Shown here in pieces: positions 28,701 through 37,143 of a DNA stretch of 64,000 nt (its first letter is position 1; each line of letters begins with the position of its first letter). Source of the DNA: Flavobacterium sp. W4I14 (lineage in GTDB: Bacteria > Bacteroidota > Bacteroidia > Sphingobacteriales > Sphingobacteriaceae); assembly GCA_030817875.1 (NCBI GenBank), contig JAUSZU010000001.1, forward strand, positions 2,666,001 to 2,730,000, written 5' to 3'. The translations under genes and the position numbers were made by a program. The notes under the pieces are model-generated. The model saw only the letters and a program-made list of their open reading frames with translations. It searched no databases and had not been told where the DNA came from.

Positions 28701-29077
28701 AAAAACCAATTTTACCGGTTTGATGATACTATCGAAGTCTTGTAGAAAATATTAGCGATTGAGCGCTGGGGGAGAAACAGCTAACAGATCATTTTTCGCT
28801 ATTGAACTGAGCACTCAGTATTTAATACAACTGCTTAATATCAGCCACCCAACTACCCTGGAAAATCCACTACCTGTATCCAATGCCGGCATCTGAAGAA
28901 ACTTCTTCAACCTTAAGCCGCCAGCATGACAGTTAAGAGAAACATTAAAAATCAGCCCATTACGGTTATAGCTGTACCCAGTTCCAACAAGAAAACACAG
29001 GAATTTTTACGGCTATGCAGCAAACATGAGCCTAAATCCTTAAACTGACTTGTCTTTTTTTTAACAAAAAAGCGAGC
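28701..29077. other. Intergenic region between fibre genes and PilO-like gene
   Basis: No gene seen in about 375 bases. The first part, to about 28810, is the duplicated flank of the control region; the remainder is unremarkable, with a T-rich weak hairpin just past the PilO-like stop near 29055. Confidence 0.45.
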
Positions 29078-29623
29078 CTAAAACGACCGGCCCACTAAAG
29101 TGATTGTAAGATTAAGATCCTTACGTTCATCATCCCGGAACTGATTTTTCTTCATTGACAGATTCAGCTCTGATAAACGGCCCACTCCTTTGGTGCGGCT
29201 CAGGGTATCAAGGAAACGGGTGATGTTAAAATAATTCCCTTTCAGCAAAAATTGCTTCCTCACCAGGTCTTTTGTGAATTTACCGGTATCTACCGGCAGG
29301 CCCTTATCCTCCGGGTCAAAACTGATCAGCACATGTTCAGCAACAGCCATACCCGAAACAGACTGCCAGATATGGTTTTCATTGTCCTGCTTCCTGATGC
29401 GGTATCCTTTTAGTACCTCCTGATAAAAACTGTTCTTCCGCCGGATTTGGGGCAGCGCACTGTCCGAAAAGCCTTCATCCCTCCCTGCTTTTCTAAGCTC
29501 GTTATTGGTTATAACGGCATCAATGGCCTGTTTAAATGAAAAAATATACGAGAGGTAAAGCACCAATACCATCAAGAGGCCCAAACCCAGTCGTTTTTGT
29601 CTGTAACCGATCTTTTTGAGCAT
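29078..29623 (-). CDS. PilO/GspM-like assembly-platform protein
   Basis: A 181-residue protein with a short cytoplasmic start, one membrane helix (GLGLLMVLVLYLSYIFSFKQ, about residues 12-31) and a periplasmic domain. The periplasmic part shows the PilO-type fold pattern (FLLKGNYFNITRFLDTLSRT, then LNLTITLVGRSF as last strand). PilO/GspM dimerise with PilN/GspL to connect the inner-membrane platform to the secretin. It is the last gene of the GspG-TFPP-GspE-GspD-GspL-GspM run, two bases after 29625. Assigned by topology and position. Confidence 0.65.
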   Translation of the reverse strand: MLKKIGYRQKRLGLGLLMVLVLYLSYIFSFKQAIDAVITNNELRKAGRDEGFSDSALPQIRRKNSFYQEVLKGYRIRKQDNENHIWQSVSGMAVAEHVLISFDPEDKGLPVDTGKFTKDLVRKQFLLKGNYFNITRFLDTLSRTKGVGRLSELNLSMKKNQFRDDERKDLNLTITLVGRSF

Positions 29624-29624
29624 A

Positions 29625-30818
29625 CTAATAACTGATTAAAAGACTGAATGTGTAATTTTCCTGTTCCGGATTATCCTGGTAACGCAACAATTTAACTGTC
29701 TTGACCCATTTTTTTTCCTTTAACAGGAATATCCAATTGTTTACCGCGATCAGATCATCCGTTTCTCCCGAAATATTGATCTGTGGTATGTGTTTCTGTT
29801 TTTCCTGCTCCGTGGCATAAGCATTATAGGCAATCGATGAAAGCCTCACCTGCCGCGGTCTGCTTTTCCCGATCTCATCGGTCAGAAAACCATAATTGTA
29901 TCCTCCGTTCCAGTTCAGCCGGACCAGTTCCTGTTCGCTCTGCGCAATATTTCTTTGCATCAGTTCCACCTGGTCTGCTGTGGCCGAAAGGTGTCCAACC
30001 TGCCGGGTCAGTGAAGCGTTTTCTGAATTATAATGCATGTACATCAAAAAACTGATCAACAGTATAAAAAAAAGCACCAACAGAAAAAACATCCCACTTT
30101 TCTTCAGTTTCAGCTGCTCAAAATAATCGAAAACTGATTCTTCAACTTTTGGGACCTTGGCCGAAACCTGATCAACCTCATCATAAAGAAAGAACTGTAC
30201 AGCTGAGGCATATGCTACAATCTGATTTCCGGGAATATCTCCAATCCTATTGTCATGCGCCTCATCTTCACTTTCACTTAATGCATAACGGTAATCCAGG
30301 AATATTCCATCTTCGCCGGCTTTAAACTGGTGACTACCAAATGCAATTGTATTTCCTTTTGCCTTAAAATGATGCCAGAGATGAAAACTGACCATCCCGC
30401 CCAGAGAAAGTGCATACACTTTTATCCCTGCCCGCTCCATCTTTTCCAAAAGATCGTCTACGGCAGGTTTTCGTACGATACTGACCAGTGCAGCTTTTTC
30501 GGAAACAAATTCCTGGATATAAAAATCTTTTTCCTCAACTGCAGGAAATACCTTAATAAAGAACTGGTTTAGCTGCTGATCACCAGATTTCTCAATACTC
30601 CGGTGCAATATCCCTTTCCCGCTCAGGGACAGCGAAACCAGATGATTTCTTGGAAGCTTTTCCAGCACCTGGACCAAGGTCCCCTGAAATTGTTTATGAT
30701 CAACAGCATCAAGTTTGCCTTTGTTCTTTTTAACCAGCGTATAGCAGCAATTATAATGGTTATCACCAATGATCTGCAGTTCTACGCCAAGCACAAGGTC
30801 AAAAAAATCAGGCAGCAT
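29625..30818 (-). CDS. GspL / PilM-PilN-like platform protein
   Basis: A 397-residue protein with a roughly 245-residue cytoplasmic actin-like region (degenerate; ALVSIVRKPAVDDLLEKMER, IKVYALSLGGMVSF). A single membrane helix follows (MFFLLVLFFILLISFLMYMH, about residues 243-262), then a coiled coil and a PilN-type periplasmic domain (INISGETDDLIAVNNWIFLL). This is the topology of GspL, equivalent to PilM fused to PilN. It would bind the GspE ATPase inside and the PilO-like protein outside. Between GspD and the PilO-like gene with short spacers, so co-transcribed. Confidence 0.7.
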   Translation of the reverse strand: MLPDFFDLVLGVELQIIGDNHYNCCYTLVKKNKGKLDAVDHKQFQGTLVQVLEKLPRNHLVSLSLSGKGILHRSIEKSGDQQLNQFFIKVFPAVEEKDFYIQEFVSEKAALVSIVRKPAVDDLLEKMERAGIKVYALSLGGMVSFHLWHHFKAKGNTIAFGSHQFKAGEDGIFLDYRYALSESEDEAHDNRIGDIPGNQIVAYASAVQFFLYDEVDQVSAKVPKVEESVFDYFEQLKLKKSGMFFLLVLFFILLISFLMYMHYNSENASLTRQVGHLSATADQVELMQRNIAQSEQELVRLNWNGGYNYGFLTDEIGKSRPRQVRLSSIAYNAYATEQEKQKHIPQINISGETDDLIAVNNWIFLLKEKKWVKTVKLLRYQDNPEQENYTFSLLISY

Positions 30819-30821
30819 AGT

Positions 30822-32768
30822 TTAATACAAAATTGTAGGTTTAATAAAAACCAGGGTAACCACCTTGTTATTCGATTTTTCCCTGCTGCTGAACAACCAT
30901 TTTAAGACTGGGATCCGCGATAGGACGGGTACACCTGAACCAGACTCATTACTTTCTGTGCGCTCAAGTCCTCCCAGAACGATCATATCTTCGTTTTTCG
31001 CCCGGATAATAGAACTGAACTTACTTGTTGATTTGGGCGGAGGGGCGTTCAACGGAGGGCTACCGATGAAATCGGAGATATTCACCTTAATGTTCAGGGT
31101 AACCTGATCATCACCAGACACGACCGGCCTGATATCGATTTCCAGGTTTGCATTCACCTCTGTAAACTGCTCGGTCACTACCGTCTGGGCATTAAGAGAA
31201 GGGATTACATTCTGTGTTTTCTGACTATAGTATCTTGAGCTCCCGATGCTCAGGTTCGCAGAATGGCCATTGAGTGTGGAGAGCTTGGGAACAGATCGGA
31301 TGTCCACATTACTGTTATTTTCCAGGGCACTAAGTTTGACATAAAAATTTGGCGTTACCCGCCCCAGGTTTACCGAACCGTTCCGGCCCAGTCTGGAGAG
31401 GAAATTATTGATCGAATTTGCCCCAAAGGTATAATCGATCCCCGGGAGTATTGTCCCTCCTGTTCTCACACTGTCTGACACGCCTGCCGAAATACCGGTC
31501 TTCACTGACTTTCCCTTTCTTACATCGACAAGTGTGACTTCGATCAGCACCATAGGTACCACCCTGTCGATCTGTTTGATGAAATTTTCAATCTCCATTA
31601 CCTGTGGTGCAGAACCCGAAAGCAGGATGCTGTTCTGTTCTCGGAATTCCTTGATTTCCACCCCTCTTTTCCAATCATTGGGGATCATCATCTGGACAGT
31701 ATCCAAAGAGCGGTGCTGCAGCTGTACGATCCTGTTCGCCCGCAGCCCTTCCAATTTCCGGTCACCGATCAGATAAACACCTCCATCTTTTCTATAGGTA
31801 TATTCGGTGCCCTGAAACAAAGCAGTAAGAAAAGTATCATAATCAATATTGTTCAATCTGGCACTTACATTGCCCTTAATATCCGAATAGATAAAATAAT
31901 TTGCCCCAACTTCTGTGGAAGCAGATTTTATCAGGTCAAGGATCGGCGTATTCAATGCATCAACATTCAACATCCCCTTACCTGAAGCATCTTTTTTACC
32001 CGAAAGATTAAAATTGCTGCTCCCGCCCCCCGAAGTTGCCCCTGCTTTCATATTTCTTTTGACCGCTGTGGCATTATCGCCGTTCACGTACAGTTCCTCA
32101 CCTTCACCAAGCGGCTGAAAAATAAACACCCCATCATTGGTACGGTTCATTTTCAGGTCATTTGCATAGGCCATTTTTTCCAATGCCACATCAAATGGAG
32201 CAGCAGCAATAAACCCCGTTACTTTTTTAGTCAACAGATTGACCGGTACGATTACATTTTTCTGTGAAAGCTGGCTGATTTTCTTGGCCACCAGGCCCAA
32301 AGAATCGTTATTGAGTTCAAAGCCCAGATAGTCATTTGAAGCGTTATAGGTCACCCGGATATCCCTGGGCAAAACAACAGTTTTAGCCGCAGGCACTTTG
32401 GAAACCGACATGATCGATCCGATCAGGTTGATATCCAGATCATATTCCTTTGCAATAAAAAGCAGCACATTTAGCGCTGTTTCGTTCCTGAAATTGGTAT
32501 AGACCTTAAAATTCAACTGTGGGTCGATATTGATGTTCAGGTTATTTGACTGCGCCAATGCCCTAAGGAATTCCTGCGCAGATGCCCCTGACATGGACAG
32601 CTGTACCTGCTGGTTCAAACCCGGCACCGTAACCGAAAGATTGCGCAGACGCTCATCTATTACCTTTAACCGGTTGCCCTGAACGAGGTTCTGGGAAAAG
32701 CCTGTTTTGCCAACCAGAACAAGCAGCATCGTGACGATGAATAGAAGCGTTATATTTTTGTTTTTCAT
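30822..32768 (-). CDS. gspD: Secretin, GspD/PilQ-like
   Basis: A 648-residue outer-membrane secretin. Signal peptide (MKNKNITLLFIVTMLLVLVG ... GFSQ), N-terminal STN/N0-N1-like domains (LNINIDPQLNFKVYTNFRNE) and further N domains (NTPILDLIKSASTEVGANYF) precede the secretin domain (VLIEVTLVDVRKGKSVKTGI, PKLSTLNGHSANLSIGSSRY). The hallmark VPVLSRIPVLKWLFSS lies near the C-terminus. It would form the outer-membrane pore of the T2SS/pilus-like machine. Follows gspE directly (stop 32769, start 32768). Confidence 0.92.
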   Translation of the reverse strand: MKNKNITLLFIVTMLLVLVGKTGFSQNLVQGNRLKVIDERLRNLSVTVPGLNQQVQLSMSGASAQEFLRALAQSNNLNINIDPQLNFKVYTNFRNETALNVLLFIAKEYDLDINLIGSIMSVSKVPAAKTVVLPRDIRVTYNASNDYLGFELNNDSLGLVAKKISQLSQKNVIVPVNLLTKKVTGFIAAAPFDVALEKMAYANDLKMNRTNDGVFIFQPLGEGEELYVNGDNATAVKRNMKAGATSGGGSSNFNLSGKKDASGKGMLNVDALNTPILDLIKSASTEVGANYFIYSDIKGNVSARLNNIDYDTFLTALFQGTEYTYRKDGGVYLIGDRKLEGLRANRIVQLQHRSLDTVQMMIPNDWKRGVEIKEFREQNSILLSGSAPQVMEIENFIKQIDRVVPMVLIEVTLVDVRKGKSVKTGISAGVSDSVRTGGTILPGIDYTFGANSINNFLSRLGRNGSVNLGRVTPNFYVKLSALENNSNVDIRSVPKLSTLNGHSANLSIGSSRYYSQKTQNVIPSLNAQTVVTEQFTEVNANLEIDIRPVVSGDDQVTLNIKVNISDFIGSPPLNAPPPKSTSKFSSIIRAKNEDMIVLGGLERTESNESGSGVPVLSRIPVLKWLFSSREKSNNKVVTLVFIKPTILY

Positions 32769-34196
32769 TTAAATCGCTAGCAGTAATGGATAAATTTCTT
32801 CCAGAGAAGTAAGCCCTTGCGCAAATAGCGAAAAGGCATTGACTGAAAGGGTGTTGATATTTTTTTCTTTAAGCAATCCTTCGATTGCCATATTTCCCTG
32901 GCGGATTTCCTGGGCAAGGTCGGCATCAATCGGAATGACCTCATAAACCGCCTTTCTGCCTTTATACCCCGTGTAAAAACACTGTTCACAGCCATTGGCA
33001 AGAAAATGAACGTCCAATACCAGTGGTGGCTTAAACTGCCTTGGGTATTGTTTGGCTTCAAGGCGCTCCTCCTTTTTACAGTGCGGGCACAACAGCCGGA
33101 TCAAACGTTGGGCTACTGTGGTATTGAGGGTATTTGCGACCAAAAATCCCGGTATCCCCATATCCATCAATCTGGATACCGTGCCCCATGCAGAGTTGGT
33201 ATGGATTGTAGAAAGCACCAAGTGACCGGTCAAAGCCGCCCTTATGGCCATATTGGCTGTTTCCGGATCACGGATCTCGCCCACCATGATCACATCAGGA
33301 TCCTGCCTTAAAAAAGTCCTTAAGGTAGAAGCAAAACCCAGTCCGATACTTTCTTTAAGCTGAACCTGGTTTACCCCTTCCAGCGTATATTCAATGGGAT
33401 CTTCTATGGTAAGGATGTTCCGGGTACTTTTATTAAGAAGTTTCAGGGTAGCGTACAAGGTGGTTGTTTTGCCCGAACCCGTGGGACCACTGATCAGTAT
33501 AATCCCGTTGGGCCGCTGTACCCCCTGCATATAGTTGGACATGTCATCTTCTGAGAGTCCCAGTGTGCTTAAATCTATATCCGTACTACTGTTGTTTAGC
33601 AGGCGGAGCACAATCTTTTCTCCATACAGCGTCGGGAGTACCGATACCCTAATATCGAATGCGCTCTGTTTGACCGAGCGGAATTGTATCCTGCCATCCT
33701 GAGGAAGCCGCTTTTCTGCAATATCGAGATTGGCCATAATCTTCACCTTATTAACCAGTGAAGGATAATCTTCTTTGGTAATCTGGTACCGCTCTACCAT
33801 CATCCCATCGATCCTTACCCGTACCCTGGATTTTTTCTCGAAGGTTTCAATATGGATATCACTGCTCTTAAGTCTTTTGGCCTCCTCGATCAGTACATTC
33901 AAAAAATCATCGCTCGCCAAGATTGCCGACAGCGTCTTTTCATTTCCCGCCCCCCCTTTGGAAACGTCCCCCAGATAATGTTTGGATAAAAGCCTACTGA
34001 TCTCTTCTTCACCGGTCCCGACCAGTTCAACAGCTTTGCCGGTAATGACCTCCAGTTCTTCCCGGAGCAGATCTTTATCTACAGCGGCACCGCAATACAG
34101 GCATAGCTGATCATGATCACCTGAAATGGGAAAAATACGGTACTGCATGGCAATATCCTTGGCGACCAGGTTGATATTATCTACTTTCAGCTCCAT
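32769..34196 (-). CDS. gspE: GspE/PilB-type assembly ATPase
   Basis: A secretion ATPase of about 475 residues. I chose the start MELKVDNINLVAKDIAMQYR at 34196, two bases after the prepilin peptidase stop; the longer frame to 34247 overlaps that gene. It has Walker A GPTGSGKTTTLYATL (about residues 237-251), the Asp box and Walker B region (DPDVIMVGEIRDPETANMAI), the His box (GHLVLSTIHTNSAWG) and the zinc tetracysteine (CPHC ... CEQC) typical of GspE/PilB. It powers pseudopilus extension. All motifs are intact. Confidence 0.95.
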   Translation of the reverse strand: MELKVDNINLVAKDIAMQYRIFPISGDHDQLCLYCGAAVDKDLLREELEVITGKAVELVGTGEEEISRLLSKHYLGDVSKGGAGNEKTLSAILASDDFLNVLIEEAKRLKSSDIHIETFEKKSRVRVRIDGMMVERYQITKEDYPSLVNKVKIMANLDIAEKRLPQDGRIQFRSVKQSAFDIRVSVLPTLYGEKIVLRLLNNSSTDIDLSTLGLSEDDMSNYMQGVQRPNGIILISGPTGSGKTTTLYATLKLLNKSTRNILTIEDPIEYTLEGVNQVQLKESIGLGFASTLRTFLRQDPDVIMVGEIRDPETANMAIRAALTGHLVLSTIHTNSAWGTVSRLMDMGIPGFLVANTLNTTVAQRLIRLLCPHCKKEERLEAKQYPRQFKPPLVLDVHFLANGCEQCFYTGYKGRKAVYEVIPIDADLAQEIRQGNMAIEGLLKEKNINTLSVNAFSLFAQGLTSLEEIYPLLLAI

Positions 34197-34198
34197 TT

Positions 34199-34720
34199 TC
34201 ACAGTCCAGTAAAATCCGGCAACATCACATCCGAAAACATATGCCAACCGCCCTGAACGCGGTCCGCCAACATGACCACAATCAGCAAAACTGCCTGATA
34301 ACCTGCCAGCGGGATCTTATCTTTCACCTCACTCCGAAAAAACTTAAAAACAAGTGTAACAGCTATCGTTAAAAACAGGCTAAGGATATAAAAAAAAATA
34401 TAATTCGATACCGAAAAACAGCATGTTGCACAACACAGGAAAAGCAGGTCACCAAGACCAAAAAAGCCATTAAAGATATTGGTCAGCCGGCCTTTCTTAA
34501 CCGAAATATACAGGGTTAGAAAAACAACCTGAGCAAGCAGGAAAACCGCATTAAAAGCGGCAGCGCTGTAAACCGAATGCCAGCCCGTTAGCATACTGCA
34601 ATAGGTCAGCAGGCCAAAGAACAAAAGCGGGAAAAGCCACCAATATATCCCCCTGAATTTAAAATCCTGATAGGCCATAAAAGCCAGCACCATAAAAATC
34701 GCTCCCAGTAAAAGGTACAT
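34199..34720 (-). CDS. Prepilin peptidase-like membrane protein (A24)
   Basis: A 173-residue polytopic membrane protein with about six helices. The two aspartates expected for A24 prepilin peptidases are in place: Asp 19 in AYQDFKFRGI and Asp 91 in FFGLGDLLFL (GxGD). It lacks the N-terminal methylase/zinc domain of large GspO/PilD, like other short A24 enzymes. It would process the pseudopilins at 34720, 45830 and 46293. Its ATG overlaps the gspG stop. Confidence 0.85.
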   Translation of the reverse strand: MYLLLGAIFMVLAFMAYQDFKFRGIYWWLFPLLFFGLLTYCSMLTGWHSVYSAAAFNAVFLLAQVVFLTLYISVKKGRLTNIFNGFFGLGDLLFLCCATCCFSVSNYIFFYILSLFLTIAVTLVFKFFRSEVKDKIPLAGYQAVLLIVVMLADRVQGGWHMFSDVMLPDFTGL

Positions 34721-35142
34721 CAGTCTGCCGTTACCTCTTTTAAATTTTTATCCTGATCGATCTGCCAGACATTAAAAGTTCCATCACCATCAAAATCAGC
34801 CACCGCTGTTGCCTTTGCCGTAAAGGTATTGTTGCTGGCCCCGGTTACCTCAATCTTATAGTTCGCCTTACCATCCTTCCCATCACTGGTCAGCTTCTCC
34901 TGGATAAAGCCGATTTCTACCAGATCATTTGAATATTTAGAATGCTCATAAAAATAGCTCTGCTCAAGTTTGGCCACATGTTCCAACTGGAGTTTGGCCT
35001 CAGTGGTCTTTGCTTTGGTAATCAGCGGCATCAGGTTTGGCAAAGCCAAGAGCACCAATATTCCGATAATCACCAATACAATCAGTATCTCAGTAAGTGT
35101 ATATGCGTTCAGTTTTCGGTTTAGATTTTTTTTCATTTTCAC
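34720..35142 (-). CDS. gspG: Major pseudopilin, GspG-like
   Basis: A 140-residue type II pseudopilin. The prepilin signal is KLNAYTLTEILIVLVIIGIL, with cleavage expected before the aromatic residue of AYTLTE; the fifth-position glutamate is present. The C-terminal region VADFDGDGTFNVWQID resembles the calcium-binding loop of GspG. It heads the run GspG-TFPP-GspE-GspD-GspL-PilO, which sits behind the 21-bp repeats at 35264. Confidence 0.9.
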   Translation of the reverse strand: MKMKKNLNRKLNAYTLTEILIVLVIIGILVLLALPNLMPLITKAKTTEAKLQLEHVAKLEQSYFYEHSKYSNDLVEIGFIQEKLTSDGKDGKANYKIEVTGASNNTFTAKATAVADFDGDGTFNVWQIDQDKNLKEVTAD

Positions 35143-35263
35143 ATTATCCTATTATTTCTCTTTTGGCACTCCTATTCAATTTGAACAAATGGATGCAGGA
35201 GATAAGGCATTTACCAATTTGGATATCAATGTGCGGAGAAAAAAAAAGATAAATTAATCTTTT

Positions 35264-35315
35264 TGACGAACGATCGTTTTGAAGTGATAATCTATGGTTT
35301 TGAAATGATGAACGC
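35264..35315 (-). promoter_or_regulatory. 21-bp-phased direct repeats (LytTR-type site), unit 2
   Basis: TGACGAACGATC (35264), TGATAATCTATG (35285) and TGATGAACGC (35306) are exactly 21 bases apart; the first two units share TTTTGAA. It lies about 120 bases upstream of gspG and would control the gspG-to-PilO run. Confidence 0.65.
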
Positions 35316-35433
35316 AATTGAGTCCGATCTGATCAGAACGAAAAATGAACACCAATGCATTTAGCTTGATTCAAATGATTTTTAAAATTTAAAGATTGTT
35401 GATCTGAATTTTTAGTCTAAGTTTTATACAGGA

Positions 35434-35524
35434 TGTAGTGCCCTTCCAATAATTAGGTCGTAGAACTTTGCATTGCAATCGTACTGACCTAATTCCTGCT
35501 GTAACTCTTTGCTATTATAAGGAA
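35434..35524 (-). pseudogene. Rhs core remnant
   Basis: The minus strand encodes YNSKELQQELGQYDCNAKFY then DLIIGRALHP, a mutated copy of the Rhs core end ([20 protein letters not shown]). It is a short decayed fragment, the outermost trace of the second Rhs island. Confidence 0.65.
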
Positions 35525-36039
35525 AATCCACGACAGGGACATTTGGGGAGTCAAAGCTAGGCTAATTAAACTTCGACTGGTACAGAGAAATAACAAAGTC
35601 CAACATTTTTGTGAGACTTTGCTATTTAATTTATATTTCTGGTCTTAGCGTGAGGGTTCCGCTAAAAGTGGCCACTGGTTTTCATCCATCGTGGCCATCT
35701 TTTTCGGCCTATATTGTTCACTAGATTTCGCTTGAAAGTGGCCACTCGGCTCATTTTAAGCGATTTTAAGCTTCAGAAAAACAAGAGCGGATTCAATTTT
35801 GGTCGTTTCGCCTAGAGAAACCGAATTGGAGATGTTCTAATGGCCTTAAAATCAAAAAATTTATTTCTTATTCTGATGTGTTTTTAAACATGAGCTGATT
35901 TGCTGTAAATCTTGTTCTGGAAGGCCGTTTTTCTTGCAAAACCATCTTCTGTGGAGGATTGACAGAACAAATGCAGGACAGATAGATTGGAAAATGAAGG
36001 GAAGGAATCTGGGAGGATTTAATATATTTGGCTCAGTCT
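35525..36039. other. Spacer with hairpin and IS-end-like repeats
   Basis: No gene seen. An imperfect hairpin (ATAACAAAGTC ... GACTTTGCTATT) at about 35588-35622 is followed by GGTCTTAGCGTGAGG at 35641. AAAGTGGCCACT-type repeats occur near 35667 and 35741 with GTGGCCA between, as seen at the ends of IS21-family elements. No transposase is left. Confidence 0.4.
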
Positions 36040-36375
36040 TTACGATTCCATCAAGACCGGATGGTAAAAATCGGGGTGTACAGTTTGGAATGAAAACTGG
36101 TGCACACTTTTATAGCGAAATCCCCACGTATACAAAACTTGAGATAAATCGGTAGCATACCACAAATTTTCATCAAGAACAATACCTATATTTACATCTA
36201 CTCTTGACAATACAACTTGAGTTTCTGTTAGTACAGGAAAAGAATTACTCATACGATATAAATTAGTTAACCTTTTTCACTTTAGCACCAGTCACGGTTC
36301 CTTTCATTAGAACCTCTGCCTCATTCACTTTAACTCCTGGTGATTGCTTCAAATATACATATACCCCCCCTAGAA
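36040..36375 (-). pseudogene. Decayed Rhs tip and immunity remnant
   Basis: A start-less minus-strand frame ending at 36263 reads VYVYLKQSPGVKVNEAEVLM then KGTVTGAKVKKVN, typical of a toxin tip's end. Directly after it an ATG at 36252 opens a 70-residue frame (MSNSFPVLTETQVVLSRVDV) in the immunity position. Both look truncated. A dead cassette left of the intact unit. Confidence 0.4.
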
Positions 36376-36458
36376 CAAATATTTTCAAGTACTCTCATGT
36401 TGTCCTAAAGAAGTTTAAAGCAGTTTACTTTCCACTAACGGCTTGCCAGACTTTTAAT

Positions 36459-37142
36459 TTATGTAGTAATTTCTGAACTTTTGAGTTGTGCTATTTTCTT
36501 ATCTTGCTTGTTTATTTCAATCTGTTTTAAAAATTCTTCCCTATTCGATATGGTCACCAGTAAGCTGTCAAGCCATTCTGTTATATCTACACCACACGCT
36601 TCAAAGTGCTTTACATCCCAACTTATTTTAGTGATTTGTTCAAATACTTTTTGGGCTTCATCGCTACTTATAAATAAACCGATTTTAAGTTTTGCTTCCT
36701 GGAGCACTGCCTGTAAGTAAGAATTAGGTCGAGCACTCAATGGCGATGTTTTGGAATTAGCATCTATTGCAATTTCCATTTTTTTTAAAGAAATATTTCC
36801 TTCAAATGGTAATGGGATCTGTTTCCTTACACTGTATAATACTTCATCAAAAAACACAATATGCTTCTCGTAAGGTATGTCAAATTGAAATCCTTTTTTG
36901 TCTTTAAAATCCATTAAAAAAATAGGGTATTCCAAACTTACTTTAACATTCTTTTTCCAAATTGGGTATACTACAAAATACGGGCTGTAATTTTCCTTAT
37001 ATGGAGACTTTATCAACTCTATTCCGAGAATACAAGAACCAACTACCTTGTACAATTTATTTTGAGAATACATAGTCAATTGAGGAAAAGCATTTTGCCA
37101 ATCCTCAATTACTTTCTTTTTTGTTGCTTTATCTATCGGCAT
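36459..37142 (-). CDS. Probable immunity protein of the 37144 Rhs
   Basis: A 227-residue soluble protein (MPIDKATKKKVIEDWQNAFP start), alpha/beta, with a helical C-terminus rich in Lys/Glu. It starts one base after the stop of the Rhs gene, the standard toxin-immunity arrangement. No family recognised. It should neutralise the PD-(D/E)XK-like tip of 37144 if position is a guide. Confidence 0.6.
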   Translation of the reverse strand: MPIDKATKKKVIEDWQNAFPQLTMYSQNKLYKVVGSCILGIELIKSPYKENYSPYFVVYPIWKKNVKVSLEYPIFLMDFKDKKGFQFDIPYEKHIVFFDEVLYSVRKQIPLPFEGNISLKKMEIAIDANSKTSPLSARPNSYLQAVLQEAKLKIGLFISSDEAQKVFEQITKISWDVKHFEACGVDITEWLDSLLVTISNREEFLKQIEINKQDKKIAQLKSSEITT

Positions 37143-37143
37143 T

